A stretch of 64,000 nt of DNA from Megalobrama amblycephala. Lineage: Eukaryota; Chordata; Actinopteri; Cypriniformes; Xenocyprididae. This document shows, piece after piece, positions 11,995 through 24,191 of this stretch. The notes under the pieces were generated by a model. That model was not told the DNA's origin, ran no database searches, and saw only the letters and a program-made list of their open reading frames with translations. The stretch lies in assembly GCF_018812025.1 (NCBI RefSeq), contig NC_063066.1, positions 7,001,882 through 7,065,881 on the forward strand. Direction: 5' to 3'. How positions within the stretch are numbered: position 1 is the first letter of the stretch; each line of letters begins with the position of its first letter. Position numbers and translations under genes: made by a program.

Positions 11995-12825
11995 AAGGTT
12001 AGTTCACCCAAAAATGAAAATTCTGTCATTAATTATTCACCACACTCGTAAGACCTTCGTTCATCTTCGGAACACGAATTAAGATATTTTTGATAAAATC
12101 AGTGAGACCTGCATTGACAGCAAGATAATTAACACTTTCAAATGCCCAGAAAGCTACTAAAGACGTATATAAAACAGTTCATGTGACTACAGTGGTTCAA
12201 CCTTAATGTTATGAAGCGACAAAAATACTTTTTGTGCGGCAAAAAAACAAAATAACGACTTTATTCAACAATATCTAGTGATGGCCGATTTCAAAACACT
12301 GCTTCATGAAGCTTCTAAGCTTTGCGAATCTTTTGTTTAGAATCAGTGGTTCGGAGCGCGTATCAAACTGCCATAGTCATGTGATTTCAGTAAACAAGGC
12401 TTTGTTACATCATAAGTGTTTTGAAATTTCAGTGGTTCACCACTGGGGGGGTTGTGACTTTGGCAGTTTGATATGCGCTCCGAACCACTTCGAAAACAGC
12501 TACAGATGACTCGCAAAAGATTCGTAAAGCTTCAAAGCTTCATGAAGTTGTGTTTTGAAATCACCCATCACTAGATATTGTTCATTAAAGTTGTTATTTT
12601 GTGTTTTGGGTGCACAAAAATTATTCTAGTCGCTTCATAACATTAAGGTTGAACCACTGTAGTCACATGAACTGTTTTAAATGCGTCTTTAGTAGCTTTC
12701 TGGGTATTGAAAGTGTTAATTTTCTTGCTGGCAATGCAGGCCTCACTGAGCCATCAGATTTCATCAAAAATATCTTAATTTGTGTTCACCTATAAATTGT
12801 GTTCATTTTGGGCTGAACTAACCCT
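11995..12825. mobile_element. Complete TTAA-type foldback element
   Basis: Flanked by TTAA at 11991-11994 and 12826-12829. It reads AGGTTAGTTCACCCAAAA at the left and 'gctgaactaaccct' at the right, with inverted arms of about 270 bases. The middle holds another palindrome. TTAA duplications are known for Kolobok and piggyBac transposons. No transposase is present. Confidence 0.88.
12276..12573. mobile_element. Inner palindrome TAGTGATGG...CCATCACTA
   Basis: 298 bases with inverted ends over about 40 bases (TAGTGATGGCCGATTTCAAAA against its complement). It lies exactly at the symmetry centre (caacaatatc/gatattgttc) of the surrounding element. It is either a later insertion at the centre or an original loop. 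Confidence 0.7.
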
Positions 12826-12914
12826 TTAAAGTCAGGGAATTTACAATGTAAATTGTATAGCTGAAAAACCTATGTTCAATTAACTTTTTTTCCTCCCATA
12901 TCACTGTATAATAG

Positions 12915-12916
<2 letters not shown>

Positions 12917-13000
<84 letters not shown>
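12917..13000. repeat. (TA)42 microsatellite
   Basis: Uninterrupted TA for 84 bases, about 190 bases upstream of the CpG island. The minus-strand frame of repeating IY is an artefact of it. Confidence 0.95.
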
Positions 13001-13003
<3 letters not shown>

Positions 13004-13189
13004 AATTCACTGGAGTTAAAAAAAAGTGCACATACCATCTAGCCCCTGTTTCCCATTTGCTGTAAACCCCAAACTGAGACACGCAAATGACCCTCTTTAT
13101 CATCATTGTGTTTGCTCTCATATATCTGCCCATGCGTAATTCTGTTTACCATACATCTCCGTGGGAGTCTCGTTAATAATATGCTATTA

Positions 13190-13640
13190 TTTCTCAACGG
13201 TTTTAGGCACAGTTATATGCGAGGTGTAACAAATGGGTCACGGCTGCTCCTTGCCGGTTCACAGCCGACCATAACATCCATAATTCGGTTGATGTTGCTA
13301 ACTGTAGACGCAGGAGTGGCGTCTGGTGATTAATAACCCTGCCAATAACGAGAACCTGACTGGAAGGAGACCACAGCCGCTCACAGCCATCATTCGGCAG
13401 ACTCTTTGCGCGTGTGTAGCCGGTGGGAGGAGCCCGGTTTCCTGCGATTGTCTGTCTGTCTGTGCTCGCGCTGCACTCATTTCTCTAAAGTTGCGTTCTC
13501 GAGACATACTGCGTCGCGGAGGACTGCGCGTCGAGACAGTAACACTTGTTTCTGATATCAAGATTTTTTTTTGTTTCTTTCAAGATGACAGAAGAAAAGA
13601 ATGTTCGACATTTAAAGCTGGTATGTGAGTACGTGGTCTT
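13190..13640 (+). promoter_or_regulatory. CpG island with candidate non-coding first exon and donor (putative mid2 promoter)
   Basis: This is the only CpG-dense, GC-rich stretch in the first 40 kb: roughly two dozen CpGs in 450 bases, in clusters such as gcgtcgcggaggactgcgcg, amid AT-rich DNA with almost none. It ends in overlapping donor candidates at 13621-13630, GTATGT at 13621 or a perfect GTGAGT at 13625, both on the plus strand like the Midline exon. An ATG at 13585 opens MTEEKNVRHLKL just before the donor. Spliced to either acceptor of the coding exon it either is out of frame or meets a stop, so it would be an upstream ORF and not an N-terminal extension. Known: vertebrate MID genes have non-coding first exons separated by long introns from the ATG exon. 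Inferred: this is the mid2 promoter and exon 1. It could instead belong to an unrelated non-coding transcript. Confidence 0.5.
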
Positions 13641-14461
13641 TATCTCGTTGTGCTGTAGTTAGTTGCGCTTTGGACAGGATTTAAACTCAGTCTTTGTCAG
13701 ATTGAAGATAGTTTAATGCATCCTGAAGTAAACTAATAGCGGAGAAGTTTTAATAATTCTGTGAACCAGGGCTGTGTTGCAAAACCTACTGAGCTGCTTA
13801 CCTAGACAGTGTTCTGAGGCATCGTAGGCGCTTCAGAATGCTGTCTAGGTAGTGGGCTCGCTAGATATTGAGAAACAGTGCACTAGAGTCGGTGTGTTTT
13901 ACTTCTTAACCTGCCAGTTCGCTGTTGCGCTCTATTTCGACGTTGTCTGGATAAACGTCTATTTGGTGATGCTGACTAACATTGTTTTGTCATTTTAGTA
14001 GCGTTCAGCAGTGTTGTCCTCCTGTAGACAGAGATAAAGGGATGATTAATGTTTTACAGCCTACTGTCAATTATGTGAACGTTTGGAGGATTTGCGCATA
14101 TCGCTACCATTGCGTCAAAACATAAATATATATATGAGAAACTGAGCGTTTCGTTTAGTAGGCTATATACTTAATATTAAGAGAAAGGACAATGATACAA
14201 TGGCTTTTAAGCAATATTGTCTTTCACGTATAGATATGTTTTATTTATTTTTATATTTTTTATTATATTTTTATTTTTTTCAACTCCTTTGGAAACTTTT
14301 TATTTATTTATTTGTAAATTTTATTTAAAAAGAGGTGGCTCTTAACCTGTGGTCGGGGGCTCACTAGAAAATAAATGACATTATAATTAAAAAACCAAAC
14401 AAAAATACTACACTTTTATAAACAAGTGGCACATGTAATGTGCATCCCATTTCTTACTCTT
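13641..14461. other. Start of the putative intron, no repeat recognised
   Basis: AT-rich non-coding DNA. A short imperfect inverted repeat (about 13795-13855: 'tacctagacagtgttctga' and 'cagaatgctgtctaggta') could form a hairpin. Confidence 0.45.
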
Positions 14462-14828
<367 letters not shown>

Positions 14829-14830
<2 letters not shown>

Positions 14831-15744
14831 GTATTACTCATATATATGTACATATATATTAGCATTACTCACTAGGTTTTTGATTGTTGGAAACTCATTT
14901 TACTACTTTTTCAAAATCAGAGCATAAATCCATCAACAGCAGTTTTGATCACAGGACCCCAGGTCAATTGTTTTCATACTTCAGCTGTTTTTGATTTGTA
15001 AATGATTGTTTACACTTCGTTTTACAATATAATAAGTTTGATTCTTTTGTCGAGCTTTCATCAAAGGCTGTCAAATTCCTTTAACAGAAAGCAGGTATAC
15101 TGGGGTTTGTTTGTTCCTCTGGCACGCAGAACACCCTGTAGGCAAACCCCGTGTTGAAGGTCATTAAAATGTCATTTAGCAGCTGTCAGTTTTAAAAGAT
15201 TATGTGGCAGATTGATCTGATTTGCGTCTTTGATGAAAGAGCACCACTGTTTGGCTTACATAGCTTACTTTGCTAAACCATTTAACATTTATGACCAGAA
15301 TACATAAAAGTGATCTTTAGTGGCATGTACACCATGGCTGTCAGTCCCTTCATGTTCTTTAGTACAGACTTAGATTACTGCCAGTTAAAATATGAACGGT
15401 TAGCCCTTAAAAAAACATGACTTTTATTCATCTGCGACTCTCTGAACAAAACAAACTCAAAGCGTGAGCATACACTTGTTTTGAAAGCACCTCATTTTTA
15501 CGCTCCTGTGACTCATGACATGACACACTCTCTCTGCTGAATTACACATGAATACGAGCGTAATGAGATGATATGAGGTTCTGGGTAACAGAAGGCTAAA
15601 TGGGTTAAACTGTGCTTCTTTTGTGCCCCGCCATTGTTTTTGTGTCGTGAACAGAGGTTTGATAGATTATTGTGTGCTCAAAGGGCAACCACAAATTGCC
15701 ATTTTGTCATTTAATTCTATAATTGTAATTATAATTACCTAAAA
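14829..15744. other. Non-coding DNA, no feature recognised
   Basis: No gene-like frame and no repeat signature seen. Confidence 0.4.
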
Positions 15745-15870
15745 GTAAATTAAAGTTTTTTTCATTATCCTTTGATGAATAGAAAGTTCAAAAGAATGGC
15801 ATATATTTGAAACAGAAATTTTCTGTAACATTATAAATGTAATTACTGTTGCCTTCTATCAATTTAATGC
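15745..15870. mobile_element. Fragment of the family A element
   Basis: 'ctttgatgaatagaaagtt' to 'cttgatgaataaaatta' matches the interior of the family A copy at 49670-49795. No ends are present. Confidence 0.65.
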
Positions 15871-16528
15871 CTCCTTGATGAATAAAATTAATTTTTATAT
15901 AGACATATATCGCCCAGCCCTACTTATAATCATAGTCTGAGTAAATGATACATTGTTCGTTACTATGCTTGAGATGCATTGCAATTCCAATATCAGGAAT
16001 GTGTATGCAGTTTAACCTCCCTTCATTGGTAGCAGGCAGGTGTGGCTGTATTTTACGAGTTTACATTGTTGTCAGCATTTCATGAGGAACTCTGTTATAA
16101 CCACACTAAACAGAAACAATAACTTTTTCACAATGTTCAGAGCTTGCACCCTTCCTGTCGGTAAAAGTTAAAGGGATATTTTTAGTCTACTGTACATGCT
16201 ACCTTTCTGTTCAATACTTTAGATATGCTCCCCTCATCTTCCATCCCATTATTTGTCACTGTTGGTGAAATTATCTGTTGCATCCATTGTGGCCACAGAG
16301 TTTCCTCTGCCGCTATTCAGCTTCTGCTGATTCTACATGGCAAAAGAAAATATGTTTCACCTGCTTTTCTTGCTGGCTGAATTGAATTGTGAGAAGATAA
16401 AAATGTGTTGCACAAAAAGTGCAATATATATTCGTGGAATATAGTCAAAAACAAACATACAGCAAGTAGTGTAGTTCGATTTATGAAATGATTTAATTCG
16501 AGACTCTTTATTCTTTATTTTAAGGTGG

Positions 16529-16579
<51 letters not shown>

Positions 16580-18457
16580 CATGATGTGCTGATTAATTAA
16601 TCACACATCAAATTTGGCTGAGAAATTACCTGCAAAAGATAAAGTCATTATTGTGTTAAATGAGAAAAGCATCATAGACATAGCTTATTTTATTTGATAT
16701 AACATAGAATTTGTTACGTTTAGGCTATACTGCCATATATTTACAGATCGTTTATTGCAGCTCATCATTTTTCAGTTTGTCATTGTCATTTTTTCCATAA
16801 CCAACGTGTTAAATCGATAGCCCTAGTATTTATGTATTCTAGAGCTTTACGATTCAGGATAAAGTGAAATTGTTCAATTGAATTGTTTTTTTTTTTTTTT
16901 CAAATAGAGATTGTGATTCTCCTACAATTCTGAATAGACAATCAAACAAAATAGCATGTAATTTACTAGAGGTTCTGACAAAATGTTAATCGCTGCAGTC
17001 TATTTAAAATTGTTTAATTTGAATTATTTTCAGTTATTGAAATTGGTTTAAATGAATGATTCAATGACTTCACTTGTTTCATTACTGAATGAATCAGCAT
17101 TATTTGAATGAATCTTTTGAATGAATGATTCATTTTTTGACAGTCACTTGTTGCCACCTACTGGCATAACGATGTAATCGATACAATTGTTATTTGAAGC
17201 GTCAAGTTACTTCCAAAAGGTGATTTACTCTATTTTGAGCACTACCACATCAGTGTTTATATCCAAACTATAAACTTTTATCCCAGTACTTCTGTGATAA
17301 TTTAAATGTTTGTAACGTAAATAATGATACTGTGTGTGTGTGGTTGAAAAGACTATTTGTGAAGCTGTTTTATACCTACACATAACAACTGCTCTCTCTG
17401 GCTCAGCAGCAGCGCCAATGCAAATCTTGCTGTGATCGTACTTGTCAAAGGTTTAATAGACGTAGCCGAATCACTGTCATTTAGGAATAAGATCGTGTGG
17501 GAGTTTATTGTATTGTAATGTATTGTATTGATGTGGTACTGAAGTGTATTGATGTGAGTCAGTGAACACTGTGGGATGCAAGACCATTGTTAGAAAAAAT
17601 ATTAGCAATAAAAGCGAAATTGAAAATTGAATTGAAATATTAGGGGGATTCATCAGCAGCAGTAGTAGGAAACACTGAAGCTACATCATATGGCCTCAAA
17701 TTCAGCTCACATAATGCTCTGTTGAGAGCCTCTAGAGGGGCCGGCTGGGGACTGCGTCTGGATTGGACTGGCTCTGAGAGAAGCGTGAAGGGTACATTTT
17801 GCACAGTCCCTAGCAGACGTTGTGCTGATCGGGTCGCTCTTGCTGCTCACGGAGGGGAGGTGTAAATCTTAGAGCTTTGTGGTTTAAGGTTGTTGTGTAT
17901 CTAATGAAGGTGTTGCATATTGATCACATGCTCCCATTCACATGTTTTATTCAGGGCGTGATGATCCTATTCAGCTCCTTGGTTATTCCTCATTCCCTAA
18001 TGTGTGTGTATTCATGAGACACACAGGTATCAAGGCAGTTCTGGTCATGACCCGTGTTTTTTTTGTAATTCATAGTCAACTCAAGCACACCCAGCATTAA
18101 GATTATATATGTCACATATTATGAACGAGGATCAACACAATAATCTGCTGATTAATTTCTGCAAAATTTGCAAAACAAGCTGGTTTTGGACAGTCTAGTT
18201 CTTGTTCTTTTATAAACAGTCTCAGATATTTCACAAATAGGAGTGGGCAAATGCCTTCTGATGATATATATTATGTCCATGCAAATGGCTTGAAAATTTG
18301 GTTGAAAATTAGTAGCTTCAAAATGTTTTATGCAAGAAGTAAAAATCCAGTTAATCAAGGAATGCTTCCCACATTGTTTTGCTCTAAATGGACGTATTTA
18401 GAACTATATTTAATGTAAAATTATCAGTTTTATTTATATGCACCACCACTATAACAG
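15871..18457. other. Non-coding DNA with scattered microsatellites
   Basis: Contains TG/TA repeats at 16527-16574, a perfect palindrome TGATTAATTAATCA near 16590, and 'gaatgaatgattca'-rich low-complexity DNA near 17050-17130. No gene. Confidence 0.45.
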
Positions 18458-19670
18458 TACACTACTGATCAAAAGTTTGGGTTCAGTAAGCTAAAGCCCT
18501 ATTCGGACGGGACTAGTTTTCCAAACGACGTTTGAGTAACAATTCTTATCAACCTACGTCTGTGATTTTATGTACGGATTCGGACGGGACTAACATCTCC
18601 GTGTTTATTACCGAGGTAGGAGTGTCTGTGTTTTACATGTGGGCATTTCAGAAGATCACGTGTTCAGAATGGGTGGATTGCGTATGATCATATGAACTAA
18701 ACATACATTTATCATCATGATTTAATAGAACTGGGTTCTTATAATAAACCCACTGGAATAAAAAGTTTTAACTTATATAATTTACACGTTATGTAATTAA
18801 GTGCAGAAATGAAAGTAATCTTACCTGAAACTGATATTACAGTAGCCAGTCTTAACAGTTTACGTGATTTGGCTCTTCTTGTTGATTTTATTTTTTTAAT
18901 TTCTTTGCAGTGTACCAAACACATCTACATCCATTATCGGTGCGCAAAAAGCAGAAACTTGAATACCGGCGCGATAGCGAGAGATTGTACGGTAGTTCAC
19001 GTTGACCAAAACACACAAGAAAAAGCGTTTTGGAAAAAACATTTTCGGAAATCACAGACATTCGCATTCAGACGGGATTAGATTTCTCTGAGGAGCGGCG
19101 AGTTTGACGAAAAACAGTAGGTAATTTGCTCTGAAATTTTTACAGAGGTCGTATGAGAAAAAGACAGACATGGCAGATTCGGACGGGATTAAAATCTCAA
19201 AGTACGTCTGTGAAACAGAAATTTCTCTAACGTCCCCCTGTGAAACACATTTAATTGATCAAAAGTGACAGTAAAGACATTTACAATGTTACAAATTTGA
19301 TTTCTATTTCAAAATAAATGATGTTCTTTTAAAATGGTAATAATAAGAAGAATTTGATAATAAGATTACAATAATCAGAAATGTTTCTTGAGCAGCAAAT
19401 CGGCATGATAGAACGATTTCTGAAGGATCATGTGACACTGAAGACGTGAGTAATGATTCAGAAAATTTTAGCTTTGCCATCACAGGAATAAAGTACATTT
19501 TAAAATATATTAAAATAGAAAAAGTAATCGTTATTTTTAATTGTTATAATATTTCACAATATTGTTGTTTTACTGCATTTTTTAATCAAAGAAATACAGC
19601 CTTGGTGAGCATAAGAGACTGTTTAAAAACATTAAAAAATCCAAAACCCCAAATTTTGAACAGTAGTGTA
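18458..19670. mobile_element. Family A element split by an unrelated insertion
   Basis: The left end is 'tacactactgatcaaaagt' (to about 18490). The element resumes at about 19248 ('catttaattgatcaaaagt') and ends 'ttttgaacagtagtgta'. The intervening DNA is a different repeat. Some host sequence between the two parts is missing. Confidence 0.78.
18491..19247. repeat. Insertion carrying four direct copies of TTCGGACGGGAYTA
   Basis: The 14-base motif occurs at 18502, 18579, 19068 (one mismatch) and 19178, all on the plus strand, in two pairs near the two ends. 'acgtctgtga' also recurs. No clear inverted termini and no coding capacity; the frame at 18809-19081 matches nothing I know. Confidence 0.7.
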
Positions 19671-21204
19671 TATTCTAGTGTGTGTGTGTGTTTTTGGTTT
19701 GTTTGTTTTGTTTTTTTGCTTCTAATGCACAGAGGGGCATATTATACACAGTAATCATAATCAAGAGAAACATTGCATCATGCTTGAAAGTTGATTGTTG
19801 ATTCTCATGCACAGCAAACAGAAAAAAAAAGATGCATGCTGATTGTCATGACAAAAGCAAATATTCTATTAGTTGTTGGACCATATTTTTGCATTTTTTA
19901 GGATATTTAATATTCATCTTCTAGCATAACTAAACTACTTCCGTTAGTTCCAGTTGGAGACATGATGAACTGAACCAAGTCTTAGATCAAATCTTCCCTT
20001 CCAAAAACATGAGATGCGGTGCTTGTACCTCTGAACCACATCGGATACTTCATTCTGCTTCACTCTTCTTCCAATCCTGGGGCTACTCATGCACCGCTTC
20101 TAACTTACAGTTTGTGTGTGTCACATTTTTGAAAAAAAAAAATAAAAATAAATAATGAGACTTAATTGGATTTTCTGCCTATGTTAATCTCCATCCTGCT
20201 GTTCCCAAAGAGAGTGCTGAGCTGTGAGATGCAGGAAGTGAGATCGACAGTTGACTCTCACAGGGCCGCTGACCCTGAGGGTGGGTGCTCATGTACAGGC
20301 TGTTCCACTGCAGCTTTGCCACTTCCTCCAGCAAAACAGCAGCTCAGCAGGAAATGGGCTCTGGTGTGTTCGGTGCCAGAGAAGCCTCCACAGAGACCCA
20401 AACCACTAGCACATCCACTTCAAATTATGGGATTGTAAGTGCTCTGGGAAGTTTAGACCATTCGAAAAGCTGTTATAATTAGTAGTGACAGAAAGAATCT
20501 GTGGACTTTTTTACATTTTCAGTGCAGATTTTGAGGGAAACATCTGAAATGCTTTTAATCTTGGCCCTTTGAGGCTAGTCATCATTTATATTGTCAGAAT
20601 ACAAAGTTGATGCTTTGATGCATAAACGATTAAATCTTCAGTTGTTTGATACTCAGATATTTTACAGAAATTGAATAATCAAACACTGCATAGACTTCAA
20701 TGTATGTATTAAATACACACTGATTCTTTTCAGTACAAAAAAGTTACAAAAGTACAAGCTACAAAAGTTATCTGGTAAAGACCAGTGGGTGATTTTTCTC
20801 TTTAATGACGCAGTCAGCAGCAGATTTATTAGGCTGCTGTCACTTTAAGAGCAAACACACAGATCTAATATACATATCTGATTTTCTCCCAACTTTTACG
20901 TTGACTTCAGACATAACTGACTGTTTATGTGAATGTTCCACTCAATAAGCATTTTGACAATTGTGTGTCGGGGTGTAATGGATCACAGTGGATCCGTGAT
21001 TCGTACAGACCAGGCCATGCGGTTTGGCACCCATGTGATTTGCAGATTAATTGCAAAATGTAACCATCATAGCCAGCCATCATATAACCAATGGTGAAAG
21101 TTTACCACGTTTTGTCTGGCCAATTTACACATCCAAGATATTTTTTCATTCATACATGTTTTTTTATCACTTTAATGTGTCAATAACTTGGTTGGTTGAT
21201 AGCC
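19671..21204. other. Non-coding DNA
   Basis: No supported gene. The frames at 20166-20482 are not conserved-looking. A repeat end resembling 'ggggtgtaatggatcac' is at about 20970, and 21767-21870 may be its other half. Confidence 0.4.
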
Positions 21205-21766
21205 TGGGGTGGTTGATTATGATTTTTTTTTAACTTTAGTTAGTGTGTAATGTTGCTGTTTGAGCATAAACAACATCTGCAAAGTTAAGCATAGAGGAAG
21301 AGTTGTTGTAGTAGAGTGTTGTTGCCATGCCGTTATTTTACGCCAGACTGCTTAACAAAAGAGTGTCAAGTCAACGCTGGATTTGCACAAAAGATTAACG
21401 TTGCATTTTAAAAGTTGCAACTTCTCCATCAGTGTCCGACTCCGGTTTGATCAATGTAAGGCTGAACACCGTTACTGACAATCCTCATTTTGACTGCGTG
21501 AGATTCTCCAGCTTTGTTGTTGTTGAGCAAATGAAGCGTGAGCTGTTAAAGCTCCGCCCTCTTCTGGAAAGTGCCTGGGAGCAGCAGCTCATTTACATTT
21601 AAAGGGACACACACAAAAATGGTGTGTTTTTGCTCACAACCAAATAAGGGCAAATTTGACAAGCTATAATAAATGATCTGTGGGGTATTTTGAGCTGAAA
21701 CTTCACATTATGGGAACACCAGAGACTTATATTACATCTTGTGAGAAGGGGCATAATAGGTCCACT
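21205..21766. mobile_element. TTAA-type element, family D (left end eroded)
   Basis: Shares 'actttagttagtgtgtaat' to 'gaaacttcacattatggga' with the copies at 37454-38105 and 58499-59364. The right end is followed by TTAA at 21767-21770. Confidence 0.75.
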
Positions 21767-23710
21767 TTAAGTAGCACTGTGCTACACGGGCATATTTACA
21801 TACCGCAAAATATAAACAATATAGCGCAATCTAGAATATTGTCAACACGATGTGGTCAAACCACATAGCCCTATAGCACGTCAAGGCCCGCAGCTGCTCC
21901 ATCTCTGGGCTGGAGAAGGCAGAGGTGAGCATATGGGACTAATTGGCTGTGCTGCTGTGCAGGTGGAGGCAGGCGAGAGGTCAGGAGTTTCCTGCGGCAG
22001 CTAAGGAAGGCTCTCGCTGTGGCTGTTATGAGCCAGCTGCATGTATGCGTGTGTCTGCGTGCAATCCGTGATCTCACCTGGCACGGTGGTCAGGCAGTGG
22101 CGTCATCCACCCTCACCCCAGAACCTTGTCCTCCAGGGCTGGTAAAGCACAGACAGGGTGGAGTGCGGCTTAACGTTATGATTATAGACACACACTGTGA
22201 ATTTCAACTCTAGAAGACACACAAGTGCACCTTTTACACTGTATGAGCATTGTCACAGACACTTACAGTATTAACTTGATCCTGTAAGAATATATGCAGT
22301 GTTTCCTGCGCCGCTACTGAATCTACAGCACAACAAAGAGATTTTTTGCAAGCTGCGAGTTTGTAGTCTGAACTGATGTGATAAAAAGGTTCTACCGTGA
22401 AACAGTACAAAGAAAATTGATGAACTATTGATTTTTCGAGCTGGTTCATTAAACGAATCAGTCAAAATATTCACAAACTCAAGTAATTGCATGCAAGTAT
22501 TTGTTGAATCTGTCAGAATTAACATCTGACTGTATGTTTATATGACAACATGAGGTTAAAAATACTTCTTTTTTTTTCCTCTTTATAATAATGTATGCTT
22601 ATGAATCATGAGACATTTAGGAAAGACCAGAGACAGTTATTAAGGAAGCAAATAAGTTTAATTTTGATTTCATATTGACTTTGAATTAGTAATTACACCC
22701 AAATGCTGTACAGGCTGCGACATGCACTGCCAGTGACCTTAGTAGCGTCAGCAATCCATATTTCAGCAAACACATCATCTGTTCTTGACTCATTTATGAC
22801 CATATAAAACCACAAAATAAAGTCACGTGCATAACTCCTTCTCACCTTTTGCGTGTTTACTTTAGGACTCTCAGCAGAAGGAGCTCTGCACATTTAAGCT
22901 GAGCTCCATGGATTTATGGCCCTTTGTTAGGAATACAGGCAGAGGCTCGGAGAGCAGGTAGGAGGAAGAGAAGGGATGAAGGGCTGGCTCACTCGCACTT
23001 ACTCACTTTGCCATCGTGTGAGTGGAGAGAACGTGGACTCCTACGCTCTCCGTCAGCTCAGTAACAGCCCAACTTAAGGCAGAGCAGGATTACAGTGCAT
23101 GACTGAAAAGCTCCCTGCAATTTATGCGACGCATAATCCATGTATTATGAATACAAACGAGCCATATGTTTGTGTTTCTAGCTGAGGAATGCTATCTATA
23201 GCTCATTGTGTTGAAGCATATTTTTCCCAAGCTGTCTGTTTGATGGCTGATTATCTCATTGAGTATAGAATAAACATAGAAATTGAACTGTCCTGAAAAC
23301 TGAAACTGTGTTTTAGGTGGAAAAGCATCACTAATACAGGAACTTTTGTGTAAAATAAGTCATATTTTTCACACTTTTATAGCATTACATTTTTCCCCCC
23401 TAAAGTCTGCTGATAATGTTAGTCACGGTTTCTTGTATCAAAAACGGCATAATTATTTGGCAGAATTAAGTATGGTGTTTTTGCTACTATACCCTTAAGA
23501 TTTCCATATGTAAATGACTATGGCATAGTTCATACTGATGCTTTTTAGGAGTTCAGAGTTGTACTGAATAGGAGTTGATACCTAAACTTCCGCAGACATA
23601 TGCTAATGTACTTTTGCTTATGACATCATAACCATGATAGTTTCTGATTGGCCCATTTTGTAGTTTCGTTTCCATGCTTTGGGTGGGGAACCTTCCGTTT
23701 TGAAAATATG
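21767..23710. other. Non-coding, largely unique-looking DNA
   Basis: No gene or repeat recognised. 22690-23110 has more balanced base composition and could be conserved non-coding sequence. Confidence 0.4.
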
Positions 23711-24191
23711 TATACTACCAGTCAAAAGTAGTTTTTTTTTTGTTGTTGTTTTTTGTTTTTGTTTTTTTAGGAAAATCCTAAATTTATTCAGCAAGGACAA
23801 ATTTAATTTGTCAAATTACAAACAAAAGTGACAGTTATCAAAGAATCCTGGAAAAAAATGTTTCAAGAAAACATGGTTTCCAGAAAAATATTAAGCAGCA
23901 CAACTGTTTTCAACATTAGTATGATAAGAAATGAGCAGCAAATCAGCATATTAGAATGATTTCTGAAGGATCATGTGACACTGAAGACTGGAGTAATGAT
24001 GCTGAAAATTCAGCTTTGCCATCACAATAATAATAAATTACATTTTAAAACACATCAACATTTTACTTAATATTGTAATATTCCACAGTATTACTGTATT
24101 TTTGATCAAATAAATGCCTTGGTGAGCTGAAGAGACTTCTTTCAAAAACATTAAAAATCTTAGTGATCCCACACTTTTGAACAGTAGTGCA
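23711..24191. mobile_element. Family A element, full-length but diverged
   Basis: From 'actaccagtcaaaagta' to 'cttttgaacagtagtgc', with the shared core 'gaaggatcatgtgacact' at about 23966. It is non-coding. Confidence 0.8.

Noticed and set aside
13326..13628. 100-codon frame through the CpG island, and a frame beginning MTEEKNVRHLKL
   Set aside because: Neither continues in frame into the Midline exon with either acceptor, and no domain is recognised; the region is better explained as promoter and 5' UTR.
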